Program-made: the position numbers and the translations under genes
In this document: positions 53,066-63,927 of the stretch, in pieces
Position numbering within the stretch: the first letter of the stretch is position 1
Layout: each line of letters begins with the position of its first letter
The notes under the pieces: model-generated
The model's input: only the letters and a program-made list of their open reading frames with translations
Databases searched by the model: none
Told to the model about the DNA's origin: nothing
From: Mxb001 sp964537955
GTDB taxonomy: Bacteria > Actinomycetota > Actinomycetes > S36-B12
Assembly: GCA_964537955.1 (NCBI GenBank)
Contig: CAZICY010000005.1
Location: 4,689-68,688 of the forward strand
Direction of reading: 5' to 3'
Length of the DNA: 64,000 bases

Positions 53066-53071
53066 TAGGGT
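53066..53071 (+). promoter_or_regulatory. -10 box TAGGGT of the nucleoside importer operon
   Basis: TAGGGT predicts an untranslated leader of about 75 nt before the ATG at 53153. The 198-bp interval 52955-53152 holds nothing else I can name; no riboswitch fold is recognised. Confidence 0.45.
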
Positions 53072-53152
53072 TCAGGGAACGCTCGATACCCATCGTGAGC
53101 GGCGTAGCCCAGCTACGTGCGGATGGGATGACCACGACGAAAGGGCATGTGC

Positions 53153-54226
53153 ATGCATCGCAAGTGGGGTTTGGCAGCCGCGGCTGCCGCCGCTGCACTC
53201 GTGCTGGCCGCCTGTGGCGGTGGCGGAGGAAGCAGTGCGTCGTCCAGCAGCAGTAGCAGCGCGGGTGGCGGAGGAGAGGGCGACTGCCCTGGTGCTGATG
53301 CGTTCTGCATCGGCCTCGTCACCGACACGGGCAAGGTGGACGACAAGTCGTTCAACCAGTCCGCATGGGAGGGCGCCCTTGAGGCTGCCCAGGCCTCAGG
53401 TGGCTACGCAAAGTACATCGAGACCGTTGATCCCAAGGACTACGAGACCAACATCGGCCAGTTCGTGACCGCCGGCTACGACGTCATCGTCACCGTCGGC
53501 TTCCTCATGGGCGAGGCGACTGTGGCTGCGGCCAAGGCCAACACCGGCACGCAGTTCATCGGCGTTGACCAGTTCCAGGCCGAGGTGATCCCCAACCTCA
53601 CTGGGCTCGTCTTCCCCGAGGACAAGGCCGGCTACGCCGCGGGCTACCTCGCGGGCCTGATGACCAAGACCAACAAGGTCGGTGCGGTCCTCGGCACCGA
53701 CACGGTCCCGCCGGTCAAGCTCTTCGGCGAGGGCTACAAGGCCGGCGCTCTTGCGGCCAACCCGTCGGTCGAGGTGACGCTGGTCTACCACGAGCCGGCC
53801 AACGCATTCACCGATCCTGAGTGGGGCGCAGCGGAGGCCAAGAAGCAGCTTGAGCAGGGCAACGACATCATCTTCGGCGCCGGTGGACTCACCGGCAATG
53901 GCGCCCTGATCGAAATCGCCAAGGCTCCCGGAGCTGGCGAGACGATCTTCTGCATCGGCGTCGACACCGACCAGTTCTTCACCGTGCCGGAGGCGGCCAA
54001 GTGCCTGCTCACCTCGGCGGAGAAGAAGCTGACCCTGGGCACCAAGGACCTCGTCCTGCTGGCCAAGGACGGCAAGGCCCCCGGTGGCAACTACGTCGGC
54101 CTCACCGGCCTGGCGCCGTACCACGACACCGAGGCTGCGGTTCCCGAGGAGGTCAAGGCCAAGGTGGCGGAGGTCATCGCCGGTCTCGACGCCGGGACGA
54201 TCGCAACCAACGTGACGCTCGGCTGA
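53153..54226 (+). CDS. BMP family nucleoside-binding lipoprotein
   Basis: Substrate-binding lipoprotein of an ABC importer, 357 residues. Lipobox LAAC at residues 16-19 of a short Ala-rich signal, a Gly/Ser linker, then a BmpA/PnrA domain (IGLVTDTGKVDDKSFNQSAWEG near 45). PnrA relatives bind purine nucleosides. The second of two nearby ATGs is chosen because GAAAGGG is 7 nt before it. Followed by a strong hairpin then the permease genes, a layout that lets the binder be made in excess. Confidence 0.9.
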   Translation: MHRKWGLAAAAAAAALVLAACGGGGGSSASSSSSSSAGGGGEGDCPGADAFCIGLVTDTGKVDDKSFNQSAWEGALEAAQASGGYAKYIETVDPKDYETNIGQFVTAGYDVIVTVGFLMGEATVAAAKANTGTQFIGVDQFQAEVIPNLTGLVFPEDKAGYAAGYLAGLMTKTNKVGAVLGTDTVPPVKLFGEGYKAGALAANPSVEVTLVYHEPANAFTDPEWGAAEAKKQLEQGNDIIFGAGGLTGNGALIEIAKAPGAGETIFCIGVDTDQFFTVPEAAKCLLTSAEKKLTLGTKDLVLLAKDGKAPGGNYVGLTGLAPYHDTEAAVPEEVKAKVAEVIAGLDAGTIATNVTLG

Positions 54227-54251
54227 TCAGCCCAGCGCACTGAACGGCCCC

Positions 54252-54286
54252 GGAAGGGGGGTGGCGGATTGCGCCACCCCCCTTCC
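54252..54286 (+). terminator. intrinsic terminator/attenuator after the BMP lipoprotein gene
   Basis: A perfect 15-bp stem (54252-54266 with 54272-54286) and GATTG loop, followed by CCTTTAT. It sits between the lipoprotein and the permease of the same importer, so it probably acts as partial termination. Confidence 0.85.
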
Positions 54287-54312
54287 CCTTTATGTGCTTG
54301 GATCGACGGGCC

Positions 54313-55428
54313 ATGTCGACGATAGATCCCGCCCAGACGGACCTCGGGTACACGGATCCGGACCCGCGTCGGTCCGGACCGCTGGACCGCGTGCCGGCCA
54401 TCGTCATCCCGGTCGTGTCCGTCCTGCTCGCCTTCGCCATCGGCGGCATCCTCATCTGGCTCCAGGGGGTCAACCCGTTCTTCGCCTACCAGGTGCTCTT
54501 CCGCGACGCCCTCGGCTCCGTCGAGGGCCTGGAGCGCACGATGGAGAAGTCCACCCCCCTGATCCTCACCGGCCTGGCGGTCGTGGTGGGCCTGCGCGCG
54601 GGCCTGTTCAACATCGGAGCCCAGGGTCAGTTGCTCATGGGCGCGGTCGGAGCGGCCTGGGCTGGCTACAACTTCCAGCTCCCGCCGATCGTCCACCTGC
54701 CCTTCTGCCTAATCTTCGGCATCCTCTGCGGCGCGGCCTGGGGCTCCATCGCGGGAGCCCTGCGTGCCTACCGCAGCGTGTCCGAGGTCATCACGACGAT
54801 CATGCTCAACAGCATCGCGATCGCTCTCGTGGACTACCTCGCAAGCCGTCCCCTCAAGGAGCCGGATCAGCCCCTGTCACGCACACCTCTCATCGCCGAG
54901 TCAGCTGCGTTGCCCTACATCGGGCCGATTCCGTCGGGATTCATCCTCGCCCTGCTCGTGGCGGTGTTCTTCGGCTGGTTCCTCGTCCGCACCACCCAGG
55001 GCTTCCGCTTCAACACGGTCGGGATGAACCCGGGTGCAGCCCGCTACGCCGGTATCTCCGTCAAGGGCACCATCTTGCTGGCCATGGCCGTGAGCGGAGG
55101 CCTCGCCGGACTCGGCGGTGCCGTCGAGACCCTCGGAATCACCGGGCGGTTCGAGCCGGCGTTCAACATCGGCCTCGGCTTCGACGGCATCACCATCGCC
55201 CTCCTTGCGCGCGCCAACCCCCTTGCGACGATCCCGGCCGCCCTGCTGGTGGGGACCCTGCGCGCCGGCTCGTCCTCGCTCCAGTTCCAGACCGGCATCG
55301 AGCCCGAGGTCGTGAGCGTCATCCTCGCGCTCACGCTGCTCTTCGTCTCCGCGCCGATCGTGGCCAAGCTGCTCTTCCGCAATCGGTCGATCAAGCAGAC
55401 CACCGTGACCAAGGGGTGGGGCTCGTGA
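54313..55428 (+). CDS. nucleoside ABC transporter permease 1
   Basis: 371 residues, about nine hydrophobic segments in the BPD_transp_2 fold, starting with a 30-residue cytoplasmic tail. GLFNIGAQGQLLMGA near residue 100 and the GGLAGLGGAVETLG segment near 265 are typical of YufP/NupP-type permeases. The ATG at 54313 is preferred over 54292 because it gives the usual N-terminus; neither has an obvious ribosome site. Overlaps permease 2 by GTGA. Confidence 0.9.
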   Translation: MSTIDPAQTDLGYTDPDPRRSGPLDRVPAIVIPVVSVLLAFAIGGILIWLQGVNPFFAYQVLFRDALGSVEGLERTMEKSTPLILTGLAVVVGLRAGLFNIGAQGQLLMGAVGAAWAGYNFQLPPIVHLPFCLIFGILCGAAWGSIAGALRAYRSVSEVITTIMLNSIAIALVDYLASRPLKEPDQPLSRTPLIAESAALPYIGPIPSGFILALLVAVFFGWFLVRTTQGFRFNTVGMNPGAARYAGISVKGTILLAMAVSGGLAGLGGAVETLGITGRFEPAFNIGLGFDGITIALLARANPLATIPAALLVGTLRAGSSSLQFQTGIEPEVVSVILALTLLFVSAPIVAKLLFRNRSIKQTTVTKGWGS

Positions 55429-56399
55429 GCGCCAAGTGGGCCTACGCGCTGGCCATCCTCATCTCGGTGACGATCGTCATCTTCTACGTGATGGATCCCA
55501 CCAAGACCACCTCGGTCGTCTCCTTCTCCCTTCGCTACGCCGTGCCCCTGATCCTGGCGGCGATGGTGGGCATCATGTGCGAGCGCTCCGGCGTCATCAA
55601 CATCGGCATCGAGGGCCAGATGCTCATGAGCGCCTTCGCGGGATTCTTCGGCGCGGCCCTCACCGGCAGCCTTCTCCTGGGCACGATGATCGGCGTCGGC
55701 ACCGGCATGATCATGGGCGCGATGCTGGCGACCGGCGCCGTGACCTGGAAGATGGACCAGATCATCGCGGGCACCATCATCAACATCCTCGCCGCGGGGC
55801 TCACGAGCTTCTTCTACGCGCAGGGATACACCCTTCCCGGCATCACCCCGACGCTGCGCATCCCGGTACTGGCGGACATCCCCCTCGTGGGGCCCGTCTT
55901 CTTCGATAACGGCCTGTTCACCTATGCCGCGATCGTGAGTGCGCTGCTGCTATGGGTGCTCCTGTTCAAGACCGTGTGGGGCCTGCGCACCCGGTCGGTC
56001 GGCGAGAAGCCCAGCGCATCGGAGACCTCGGGCATCGGCGTGCAGACGACGCGCTTTTGGAATGTCACGATCGCCGGTGGTCTCGCCGGACTTGCCGGCG
56101 CCTACCTCGCCCTGGAGGCGGCCGGGACCTTCGAGCGCGGCCTCACAGCGGGTCGGGGCTTCACGGCACTGGCCATCATGATCTTCGGCGCGTGGAATCC
56201 CATCGGGGCTCTGGCCGCCGCCATCTTCTTCGGGCTCACCCAGGGCGTCGCGAGCCAATTGCAGGCCGATGCCGTGGTGGATATCCCGCCGCAGTTCGTG
56301 AACATGCTGCCCTACATCCTCACGATCGTGCTGCTGGCGATCGTGTCCGGGCGCATCAAGCCACCAGCCGCCGTTGGCCGACCATATGAGAAGGACTAG
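55425..56399 (+). CDS. nucleoside ABC transporter permease 2
   Basis: 324 residues, the second YufQ/NupQ-type permease with CERSGVINIGIEGQMLM near residue 60 and GGLAGLAGAYLALE near residue 215. Around eight to nine helices. GTG start fixed by the 4-base overlap. Pairs with permease 1 to form the channel. Confidence 0.9.
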   Translation: MSAKWAYALAILISVTIVIFYVMDPTKTTSVVSFSLRYAVPLILAAMVGIMCERSGVINIGIEGQMLMSAFAGFFGAALTGSLLLGTMIGVGTGMIMGAMLATGAVTWKMDQIIAGTIINILAAGLTSFFYAQGYTLPGITPTLRIPVLADIPLVGPVFFDNGLFTYAAIVSALLLWVLLFKTVWGLRTRSVGEKPSASETSGIGVQTTRFWNVTIAGGLAGLAGAYLALEAAGTFERGLTAGRGFTALAIMIFGAWNPIGALAAAIFFGLTQGVASQLQADAVVDIPPQFVNMLPYILTIVLLAIVSGRIKPPAAVGRPYEKD

Positions 56400-56402
56400 G
56401 CC

Positions 56403-57928
<1,526 letters not shown>

Positions 57929-57932
<4 letters not shown>

Positions 57933-59230
57933 CCGGGGCGGAGCCCTTCACCGCGGTCGACCTGATCCGCATCAAGCGCGATGGCGGGGTGCTCGCCGAC
58001 GCGCAGATCGACTGGCTCATCGACTCCTACACCCGTGGACACGTGCAGGACGAGCAGATGTCAGCCATGGCCATGGCGATCTACTTCCAGGGCCTGAGCG
58101 AGCCTGAGCTCGTCAGGTGGACCCAGGCCATGATCCGCTCCGGCGAGCGCATGGACTTCTCCTCGCTCGCGCGGCCCACGGTCGACAAGCACTCCACCGG
58201 CGGGGTGGGCGACAAGATCACCCTGCCTCTCGTGCCGATCGTCGCGGCATGCGGCGCTGCCGTGCCGCAGCTCTCCGGGCGTGGACTCGGGCACACGGGA
58301 GGCACGCTCGACAAGCTCGAGTCCATCCCCGGTTGGCGGGCCCACCTGTCGAATGCCGAGATGCTCGCGGTGCTTGCCGATGTGGGCGGAGTGATTTGCG
58401 CTGCAGGATCGGGTCTGGCTCCTGCGGATCGCAAGCTCTACGCCCTGCGCGATGTCACGTCGACCGTCGACATCATCCCGCTCATCGCCTCCTCGATCAT
58501 GAGCAAGAAGATCGCTGAGGGCACCTCAGCGCTCGTGCTCGACGTCAAGACGGGCTCCGGGGCATTCATGTCCGGCACCGCTCGCGCGGTCGAGCTGGCG
58601 CGCACCATGGTCGCGCTGGGCCGTGATGAGGACGTGCGCACCCGTGCCCTGGTCACGGCGATGGACGTGCCCCTCGGCGTGGCAGCGGGCAACGCGCTCG
58701 AGGTCGCCGAGTCGGTCGAGGTGCTGGCTGGCGGAGGCCCCGCGGACGTTGTCGAGCTCACGCTGCTCCTGGCCGGGCACATGCTCGAGCTCGTCGGCAT
58801 CGACGCCGACCCGGCCGAAGCCATCGCCAGCGGGCGCGCGATGGACCACTGGCGCCGCATGATCCGGGCCCAGGGCGGAGATCCGGATGCCCCCCTGCCC
58901 CGGGCACCGATCGTCGAGACGCTCACCGCCGACCGGGACGGGGTCGTCACGCGCTGCGATGCCCTCGCGATCGGCCGGGCCGCGTGGCGGCTCGGTGCGG
59001 GCCGGGCAGCCAAGGACGACCCGGTGTCGGCGTCCGCCGGCATCGAGGTCCTCGCCAAGCCCGGCGACCAGGTCCGGGCCGGAGACCCGCTCCTGCGACT
59101 CCACGCGGAGGACGCCGCACGCCTCGACGCCGCGCTGCCCCTGCTCGCGGGACCCGAGCCCGCGGTGGTCGTCTCGCCGCCGGGGACCGGGTACTCACGC
59201 CTGCCCCTCGTGGTCGACGTCATCGACTAG
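57929..59230 (+). CDS. deoA: thymidine/pyrimidine-nucleoside phosphorylase
   Basis: 433 residues, splitting thymidine, uridine or deoxyuridine to base and pentose-1-phosphate. KRDGGVL, the DKHSTGGVGDKI phosphate loop near 86, SGRGLGHTGGT near 112 and KTGSGAFM near 190 are intact, followed by the C-terminal PYNP domain. GTG start inside the ATPase stop. It would use nucleosides imported by the preceding ABC system and uridines made by Cdd. Confidence 0.93.
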
Positions 59231-59421
59231 CGCGGGATCGCGCATCTCAGGTGATCGATTGCGCGTGTCGCGCGGCCCAATCCCCTCACGGATCGCGTGC
59301 GTGGGCTAACGCTCACGTGCGGTGCGCGTTGTCGCCTGGTCGGCAACCGATCGCGTTCCTACCTTCGTCATTGCATGCAGTTGCTGTCCTTTGGCAGCAC
59401 TTGCCGGAGGAGGGAGCGCAC
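59231..59421 (+). other. 191-bp interval before the Tad operon
   Basis: No gene. It must hold the pilus operon promoter, but no convincing TANNNT with good spacing stands out; TACCTT at 59361 is a weak candidate. TGCTG-N8-CAGCA (59384-59401) is a small inverted repeat. GGAGGAGGG (59405-59413) is the strong ribosome site of cpaF. Confidence 0.5.
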
Positions 59422-60663
59422 GTGGCGACGTCAACGCAGGACATCATCGAGGCCGATGTGCGGGAGGCCGTGCGCCGGACCGGCCTGGATCCACTGAGGG
59501 ATCGCGCAGCGGTGGAGGAACTGGTGCGCGCGGCAGTGCACCGTGTGGTGGCGCAGGGAGAGGCGCCGCATGCTGGCGAGGGGGACCTCGCTGCCGTGTC
59601 GCGCCGCGTGCTGGACGACGTCGCGGGCTTCGGTCCGCTCCAGCGTTTCTTCGACGACCCCGAGGTCGAGGAGGTGTGGATCAATGAGCCGGGCCGAGTC
59701 TTCGTCGCGTGCGGCGGGCGCAGCGAACTGACGACGGCGGTCCTCACGGACGCTCAGGTGCGCAGCCTCGTCGAGCGCATGCTGCAGTGGTCGGGCCGGC
59801 GTATCGACCTCAGCACGCCCTTCGTCGATGCCATGCTCCCCGACGGCAGTCGCCTGCACGTCGCCATCCCGGACATCACGCGCGCCCACTGGGCAGTCAA
59901 CATCCGCCGGTTCGTTCGTCGCCCCGTCGACGTCCACGAGCTGGTCCCGGCAGGGACGCTGTCGCACGAGGCCGCAGAGTTCCTCGATGCCTGCATGGTG
60001 AGCGGACTCAATGTGGTCGTCGCCGGTGGCACACAGGCAGGCAAGACCACCCTCCTCAACGCGCTCCTCGGGTGCGTCCCATCGAGCGAGCGCATCGTCA
60101 GTTGCGAGGAGGTGTTCGAGATCCATCTGCCCCACCATCCCGACTGGGTGCCCATGCAGACGCGGGATGCAAGCCTCGAGGGGACGGGCGAGATCCCGCT
60201 GCGCCGGCTCGTCAAGGAGGCCCTGCGCATGAGGCCCTCGCGACTCATAGTCGGAGAGGTGCGCCAGGCCGAGGCATTGGACCTGCTCATTGCGATGAAC
60301 AGCGGGCTCCCGGCCGCGGCCACCCTCCACGCCAACTCGGCCCGGGAGGCGGTCACCAAGCTGTGCACGCTGCCGCTTCTCGCTGGGCAGAACATCGCCG
60401 CCGACTTCGTGATTCCCACCGTGGCCGGTTGCGTGGACATCGTCGTCCACACGGCGACCGGACGAGACGGTCAGCGTCGCGTCCGCGAGATCGCCGCGCT
60501 CCCCGGCCGTGTGGAGGCCGGCGTGGTCGAGATCGCCGACATCTTCACTCGCAGGGGACCTCACCTCGTGCGCGGCACGGGATTCCCTCCCCACGAGGAG
60601 CGCTTCGAGGCGGCGGGCTATGACCTCGCGCACCTCCTGCGTCCCGCGAGGGCCGTCGCATGA
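59422..60663 (+). CDS. cpaF: Tad pilus assembly ATPase CpaF
   Basis: 413 residues, the secretion ATPase that powers pilin assembly. N-terminal helical domain, then DPEVEEVWINEP near 80, Walker A GGTQAGKTT (202-210), CEEVFEIHLPH with the Asp-box acidic residues, and the SRLIVGEVRQAEALD Walker B region near 275. The gene opens a cluster arranged as in mycobacteria and streptomycetes. GTG start set by the excellent ribosome site; the frame is open for 146 codons upstream but overlaps deoA. Confidence 0.93.
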   Translation: MATSTQDIIEADVREAVRRTGLDPLRDRAAVEELVRAAVHRVVAQGEAPHAGEGDLAAVSRRVLDDVAGFGPLQRFFDDPEVEEVWINEPGRVFVACGGRSELTTAVLTDAQVRSLVERMLQWSGRRIDLSTPFVDAMLPDGSRLHVAIPDITRAHWAVNIRRFVRRPVDVHELVPAGTLSHEAAEFLDACMVSGLNVVVAGGTQAGKTTLLNALLGCVPSSERIVSCEEVFEIHLPHHPDWVPMQTRDASLEGTGEIPLRRLVKEALRMRPSRLIVGEVRQAEALDLLIAMNSGLPAAATLHANSAREAVTKLCTLPLLAGQNIAADFVIPTVAGCVDIVVHTATGRDGQRRVREIAALPGRVEAGVVEIADIFTRRGPHLVRGTGFPPHEERFEAAGYDLAHLLRPARAVA

Positions 60664-61511
60664 CCGGCGCACTCGTCGGACTCGGCGTCGGGCTGGGTGC
60701 ACTGCTGGTGCTGCTGGGTGCGACCTCGACCCGGAGCGATCGCGAGGCGCGGGTGTCGCGCCTTCGCCGACTGATCGACCGCGCCGGGCTCGAGCGGGTC
60801 GGGCCCAGCGGGGTCATCGGCGCCTGCGTGGGACTGGCGATCGTGGCCGGCCTGCTGGTGCTGGCCATCTCCGGCGTCGCCGTCGTCGGGGCCCTTGCGG
60901 CCGTCGTGGCGGGCTACCTTCCCCTGGCGGTGCTGCGACGCAGGGCGCGATCGCGCAGCGTGGCGCTGCGTTCGGCCTGGCCCGACGCGGTCGACATGCT
61001 CGGCTCCGCCGTACGCGCGGGGATGTCCCTTCCCGAAGCAGTCATCGATATGGGAATCCGCGGGCCGGAGGCGCTGCGCCCGGCCTTCACGGCGTTTGCC
61101 GCGGACTATCGCGCGTCCGGCTCGTTCGCACTGGCACTCGAGCGGCTCAAGGAATCACTGCGCGATCCGGTGGCCGATCGGGTCATCGTGTCGCTGGGCA
61201 TCGCCCGCGAGGTCGGGGGGAGCGATCTCGGTCGCGTGCTCGCGACCCTGAGCGACTTCCTGCGCCAGGACGCCAGGGCGCGGGGCGAGATCGAGGCCCG
61301 TCAGAGCTGGACGGTCAACGCTGCGCGTGTAGCTGTCGCCGCCCCCTGGATCACGCTCCTGCTGCTGTGCACGCGACCCGAGACCGTCGCGGCGTACTCC
61401 ACGCCGGCGGGGGCCGCCATCCTCATCGGATCCGCGGCGCTGTCGGTCGTCGCCTATCGCGTGATGACCGCCATTGGTCGGCTCCCGGACGAGCCGAGGG
61501 TCCTCGCATGA
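60660..61511 (+). CDS. tadB: Tad pilus membrane platform protein TadB
   Basis: 283 residues with two N-terminal and two C-terminal hydrophobic segments around a T2SSF domain (about 110-235; WPDAVDMLGSAVRAGMSLPEA, then REVGGSDLGRVL). Recruits CpaF at the membrane. Coupled by ATGA overlaps on both sides. Confidence 0.88.
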   Translation: MTGALVGLGVGLGALLVLLGATSTRSDREARVSRLRRLIDRAGLERVGPSGVIGACVGLAIVAGLLVLAISGVAVVGALAAVVAGYLPLAVLRRRARSRSVALRSAWPDAVDMLGSAVRAGMSLPEAVIDMGIRGPEALRPAFTAFAADYRASGSFALALERLKESLRDPVADRVIVSLGIAREVGGSDLGRVLATLSDFLRQDARARGEIEARQSWTVNAARVAVAAPWITLLLLCTRPETVAAYSTPAGAAILIGSAALSVVAYRVMTAIGRLPDEPRVLA

Positions 61512-62392
61512 GCGCCGTCGGAGCCCTCGTGGGGCTCGGCCTCGGCGGTGCCATCGTGCTCATCGCGGCTGCGGTCCTCGCGCACCGGCCGCTGCGGCTC
61601 GCGGACCGGCTGCGTGCTCCACGGACGCTGGCGTCAGAGCGCGGGCCGCTCGATGCCTTGCGCCAGATCCTCGGCTCGCCGCTCTTGCGCCTGGTCAGTC
61701 GTGACGGCATCGACCTCACCGCACGCCTTCGCCGGGCAGGTCGAGACGCCGCGGCCGACGCCTACAGACTCGAGCGCCTCGTGTGGTGCGTGGCCGGTGC
61801 GGGGCTGGGAGCCGTCATCGGATTGCTCCTCGGCGCGCGAAACGGCGCCGTCTCGGGGGGAGCAGTTGCCGCGCTCCTGGTGGTGGGTGGGGTGGTGGGC
61901 TGGCTCCTGCACGACCGTGCGCTGGCCAAGGCCACCAGGGCCCGTGCCACGCGCATGTCCGAGCAGTTGCCGACGGTGGCCGAGCTCGTTGCCTTCGCCG
62001 TGGCTGCGGGAGAGGGCCCCCTGGCAGCACTGGATCGCGTGGCCACCACGGTGCGCGGCGAGCTCGCGTCGGAGTTCGGGATCGCCGTCCGCCGAGTGCG
62101 CGGCGGAGTCGCCTTCCCCGCGGCCCTTCGTGACATGTCCGACGCCGTGCCGAGCCTGGAGGCTGCCCGCTTCGCGGATGGCATCGCCGTGGCGACGGAG
62201 CGCGGCACCCCGATGGCCGAGGTCCTCCGCGCCCAGGCGGCGGATGCGCGTGCAGCAGGGCGGCGCCGACTGCTCGAGAAGGCCGGTCGCAAGGAAGTCC
62301 TCATGCTCGTGCCCGTCGTGTTCTTCATCCTGCCCATCGTCGTCGTGATCGCGCTCTACCCGGGCATTCACGGCCTCCAGCTCACTGTCTAG
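61508..62392 (+). CDS. tadC: Tad pilus membrane platform protein TadC
   Basis: 294 residues, paralogue of TadB with the same T2SSF layout (LPTVAELVAFAVAAGEGP near 155, ERGTPMAEVLRAQA near 237) and a final hydrophobic helix. Forms the inner-membrane platform with TadB. ATG fixed by the 4-base overlap. Confidence 0.88.
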   Translation: MSAVGALVGLGLGGAIVLIAAAVLAHRPLRLADRLRAPRTLASERGPLDALRQILGSPLLRLVSRDGIDLTARLRRAGRDAAADAYRLERLVWCVAGAGLGAVIGLLLGARNGAVSGGAVAALLVVGGVVGWLLHDRALAKATRARATRMSEQLPTVAELVAFAVAAGEGPLAALDRVATTVRGELASEFGIAVRRVRGGVAFPAALRDMSDAVPSLEAARFADGIAVATERGTPMAEVLRAQAADARAAGRRRLLEKAGRKEVLMLVPVVFFILPIVVVIALYPGIHGLQLTV

Positions 62393-62444
62393 CCCGTCCA
62401 CGAAGCCCTGTCCGCTCGCAACTCAACACACAAGGGAGAAACTC

Positions 62445-62633
62445 ATGTCACGCATCCGCACCGGCCTTGCCCGGTTCATCGCACGCATCACCACCAGTGA
62501 CCGGGGCGACGTCCCCGGCTGGGTCCTCGTCGCAGTCATGACCGCGGGACTCGTCACCGCCCTGTGGCTTGTCGCCGACGATGCCCTGACGAGCGTGCTC
62601 GACCGGGCGATCAACAGCGTCTCCGGGCCGTGA
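62445..62633 (+). CDS. flp: Flp-type pilin-like small protein
   Basis: 62 residues: a basic leader, DRGDVPGW, then a 20-residue hydrophobic helix (VLVAVMTAGLVTALWLVA) and a polar tail. Position and size match Flp pilins, but the usual Glu five residues into the mature helix is missing. It has its own GGGAG ribosome site and stands 52 nt from tadC, so it may be expressed more than its neighbours, as expected for a major pilin. Confidence 0.7.
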   Translation: MSRIRTGLARFIARITTSDRGDVPGWVLVAVMTAGLVTALWLVADDALTSVLDRAINSVSGP

Positions 62634-63019
62634 GCATCCGCTCCCGGCTGCAGGAGGACCGCGGGAGCGCCGTGGTGGAGTTCGCTCTCGTCACGCCGCT
62701 GCTCCTGCTCGTCGCCCTCGCGGTCCTCCAGGTGACTCTCGCCCTGCACGTGCGCGCGACCCTCACGGCTGCCGCCGCCGAGGGCGCACGCGCCGGCGCT
62801 CTCGCAGGGTCGGCTCTCGCTGTCGCGGAGTCCCGCACCCGGGACGTCCTCGCCGATGTCCTGGGCGGTGACGCCGCCCAGGACGTGGACGCGTCGCGGA
62901 CGAGCCTCGACGGCGTCGAGGTCGTGCGCGTGCGCATCACCGCCCGGCTGCCGCTCCTCGGGACCCTCGGCCCGACGGCCCTGACCGTCGAGGGCCACGC
63001 GATCGGGGAGCAGCCGTGA
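62630..63019 (+). CDS. tadE: TadE-like minor pilin
   Basis: 129 residues: DRGSAVVEFALVTPLLLL (with the conserved Glu before the helix) and a C-terminal variable region. Pseudopilin-like protein of the pilus. GTG start, GTGA overlap with flp. Confidence 0.82.
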   Translation: MSIRSRLQEDRGSAVVEFALVTPLLLLVALAVLQVTLALHVRATLTAAAAEGARAGALAGSALAVAESRTRDVLADVLGGDAAQDVDASRTSLDGVEVVRVRITARLPLLGTLGPTALTVEGHAIGEQP

Positions 63020-63465
63020 GACATAGGTTTGTGCGCCGACTGCGCCGCGACGACGGTGCTGCCGTGGTCGAGTTCGTCGTGCTCGTCGTGCTCGTCATCG
63101 TGCCGATCGTCTACGCGGTGATCGCAGCGATGAGCGTGCAGTCGGCTGCCTACGCCGTGACACAGGCTGCGCGCGAGTCCGCTCGTGCCTTCACCCAGGC
63201 CGCCAGTCTCGCCGAGGCGCGCTCGGCCGCTCGCGCAGCGACGCGGATGGCGCTGTCGGATCAGGGAGTTGCCCTGCGCGGCGATGAACTGCGCATCGAC
63301 TGCGAGGGCGCGTGCCTCGCGCCCGGCAGTGCCATCCGCGTGAGCGTGAGCACGCGGGTGCGGCTGCCGTTCCTGCCCGAGTCGCTCGCCGAGTCGGCCG
63401 TCGGAGCCGTGCAGGTGAGCGCGGAGCACCTCGCCGTCATCGACGACTACAGGGACGCGTCATGA
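63016..63465 (+). CDS. second TadE-like pseudopilin
   Basis: 149 residues: DDGAAVVEFVVLVVLVIVP with the Glu, then AARESARAF and a soluble domain containing two Cys (CEGAC) which may form a disulfide. Same family as the preceding protein. GTG start, 4-base overlap. Confidence 0.8.
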   Translation: MRHRFVRRLRRDDGAAVVEFVVLVVLVIVPIVYAVIAAMSVQSAAYAVTQAARESARAFTQAASLAEARSAARAATRMALSDQGVALRGDELRIDCEGACLAPGSAIRVSVSTRVRLPFLPESLAESAVGAVQVSAEHLAVIDDYRDAS

Positions 63466-63893
63466 GCAAGCCCCGCCGCGACGAGGGCAGCATCCTCGTG
63501 CTGAGCCTGGGCTTCATCGTCATCTGCATCCTGGCGCTGGCCGTCGTCGTGGATGCATCGAGCCTCTTCCTCGCGCGGCGCGCACTGCAGGCCCAGGCCG
63601 ACGCGGCTGCGCTCGCAGGGGCTCAGGCGATCGATCTGGGTGCCTACTACGCCGACGGGGCCGCCTCGCGCATCCGACTCGACCCGACCGGGATACGCGC
63701 GGCCGTGGAGCGACACGTACGGCGGGACCCCGGTGACGGCCGGCTCACTGCCGTGTCGCTGCGCGATGACGTCGTGCTGGTCGCGATGACCGATCGCGTG
63801 CGGCCGCCCTTCTCCGGTTGGCTGACGCCCTCCGGCGCCTACGACCTCCAGGTCGAGGCGGGGGCGGTCCTCAGCTATCGTCCGGCTCCCTGA
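63462..63893 (+). CDS. TadG-like/Rv3654c-type pilus protein
   Basis: 143 residues: DEGSILVLSLGFIVICILALAVVVDASSLFLARRALQAQADAAALAGAQAID is the Tad-associated TadE-like signature (split here only for description), then a soluble beta domain. Last gene of the operon; overlaps the previous by ATGA. A prepilin peptidase is not in the window. Confidence 0.8.
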   Translation: MSKPRRDEGSILVLSLGFIVICILALAVVVDASSLFLARRALQAQADAAALAGAQAIDLGAYYADGAASRIRLDPTGIRAAVERHVRRDPGDGRLTAVSLRDDVVLVAMTDRVRPPFSGWLTPSGAYDLQVEAGAVLSYRPAP

Positions 63894-63927
63894 CGCGCCA
63901 CGCAGCAGTCACCGACGAAGGAGCCCC

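Noticed and set aside
53072..53152. Possible purine riboswitch in the importer leader
   Set aside because: I could not find the conserved three-way junction sequences; the leader looks unstructured apart from short GC pairs.
59302..59345. Imperfect repeats of GTGCG and CACG before the pilus operon
   Set aside because: Short, interrupted and expected at this base composition.
58984..59421. N-terminal extension of CpaF through deoA
   Set aside because: Overlaps a real gene and has Arg/Pro/Gly-rich shadow composition; the GGAGGAGGG ribosome site marks GTG 59422.
60001..60060. CpaF Walker A with Gln (GGTQAGKTT) as a defect
   Set aside because: It still fits G-x4-GK-T, and this form is familiar among actinobacterial CpaF proteins.
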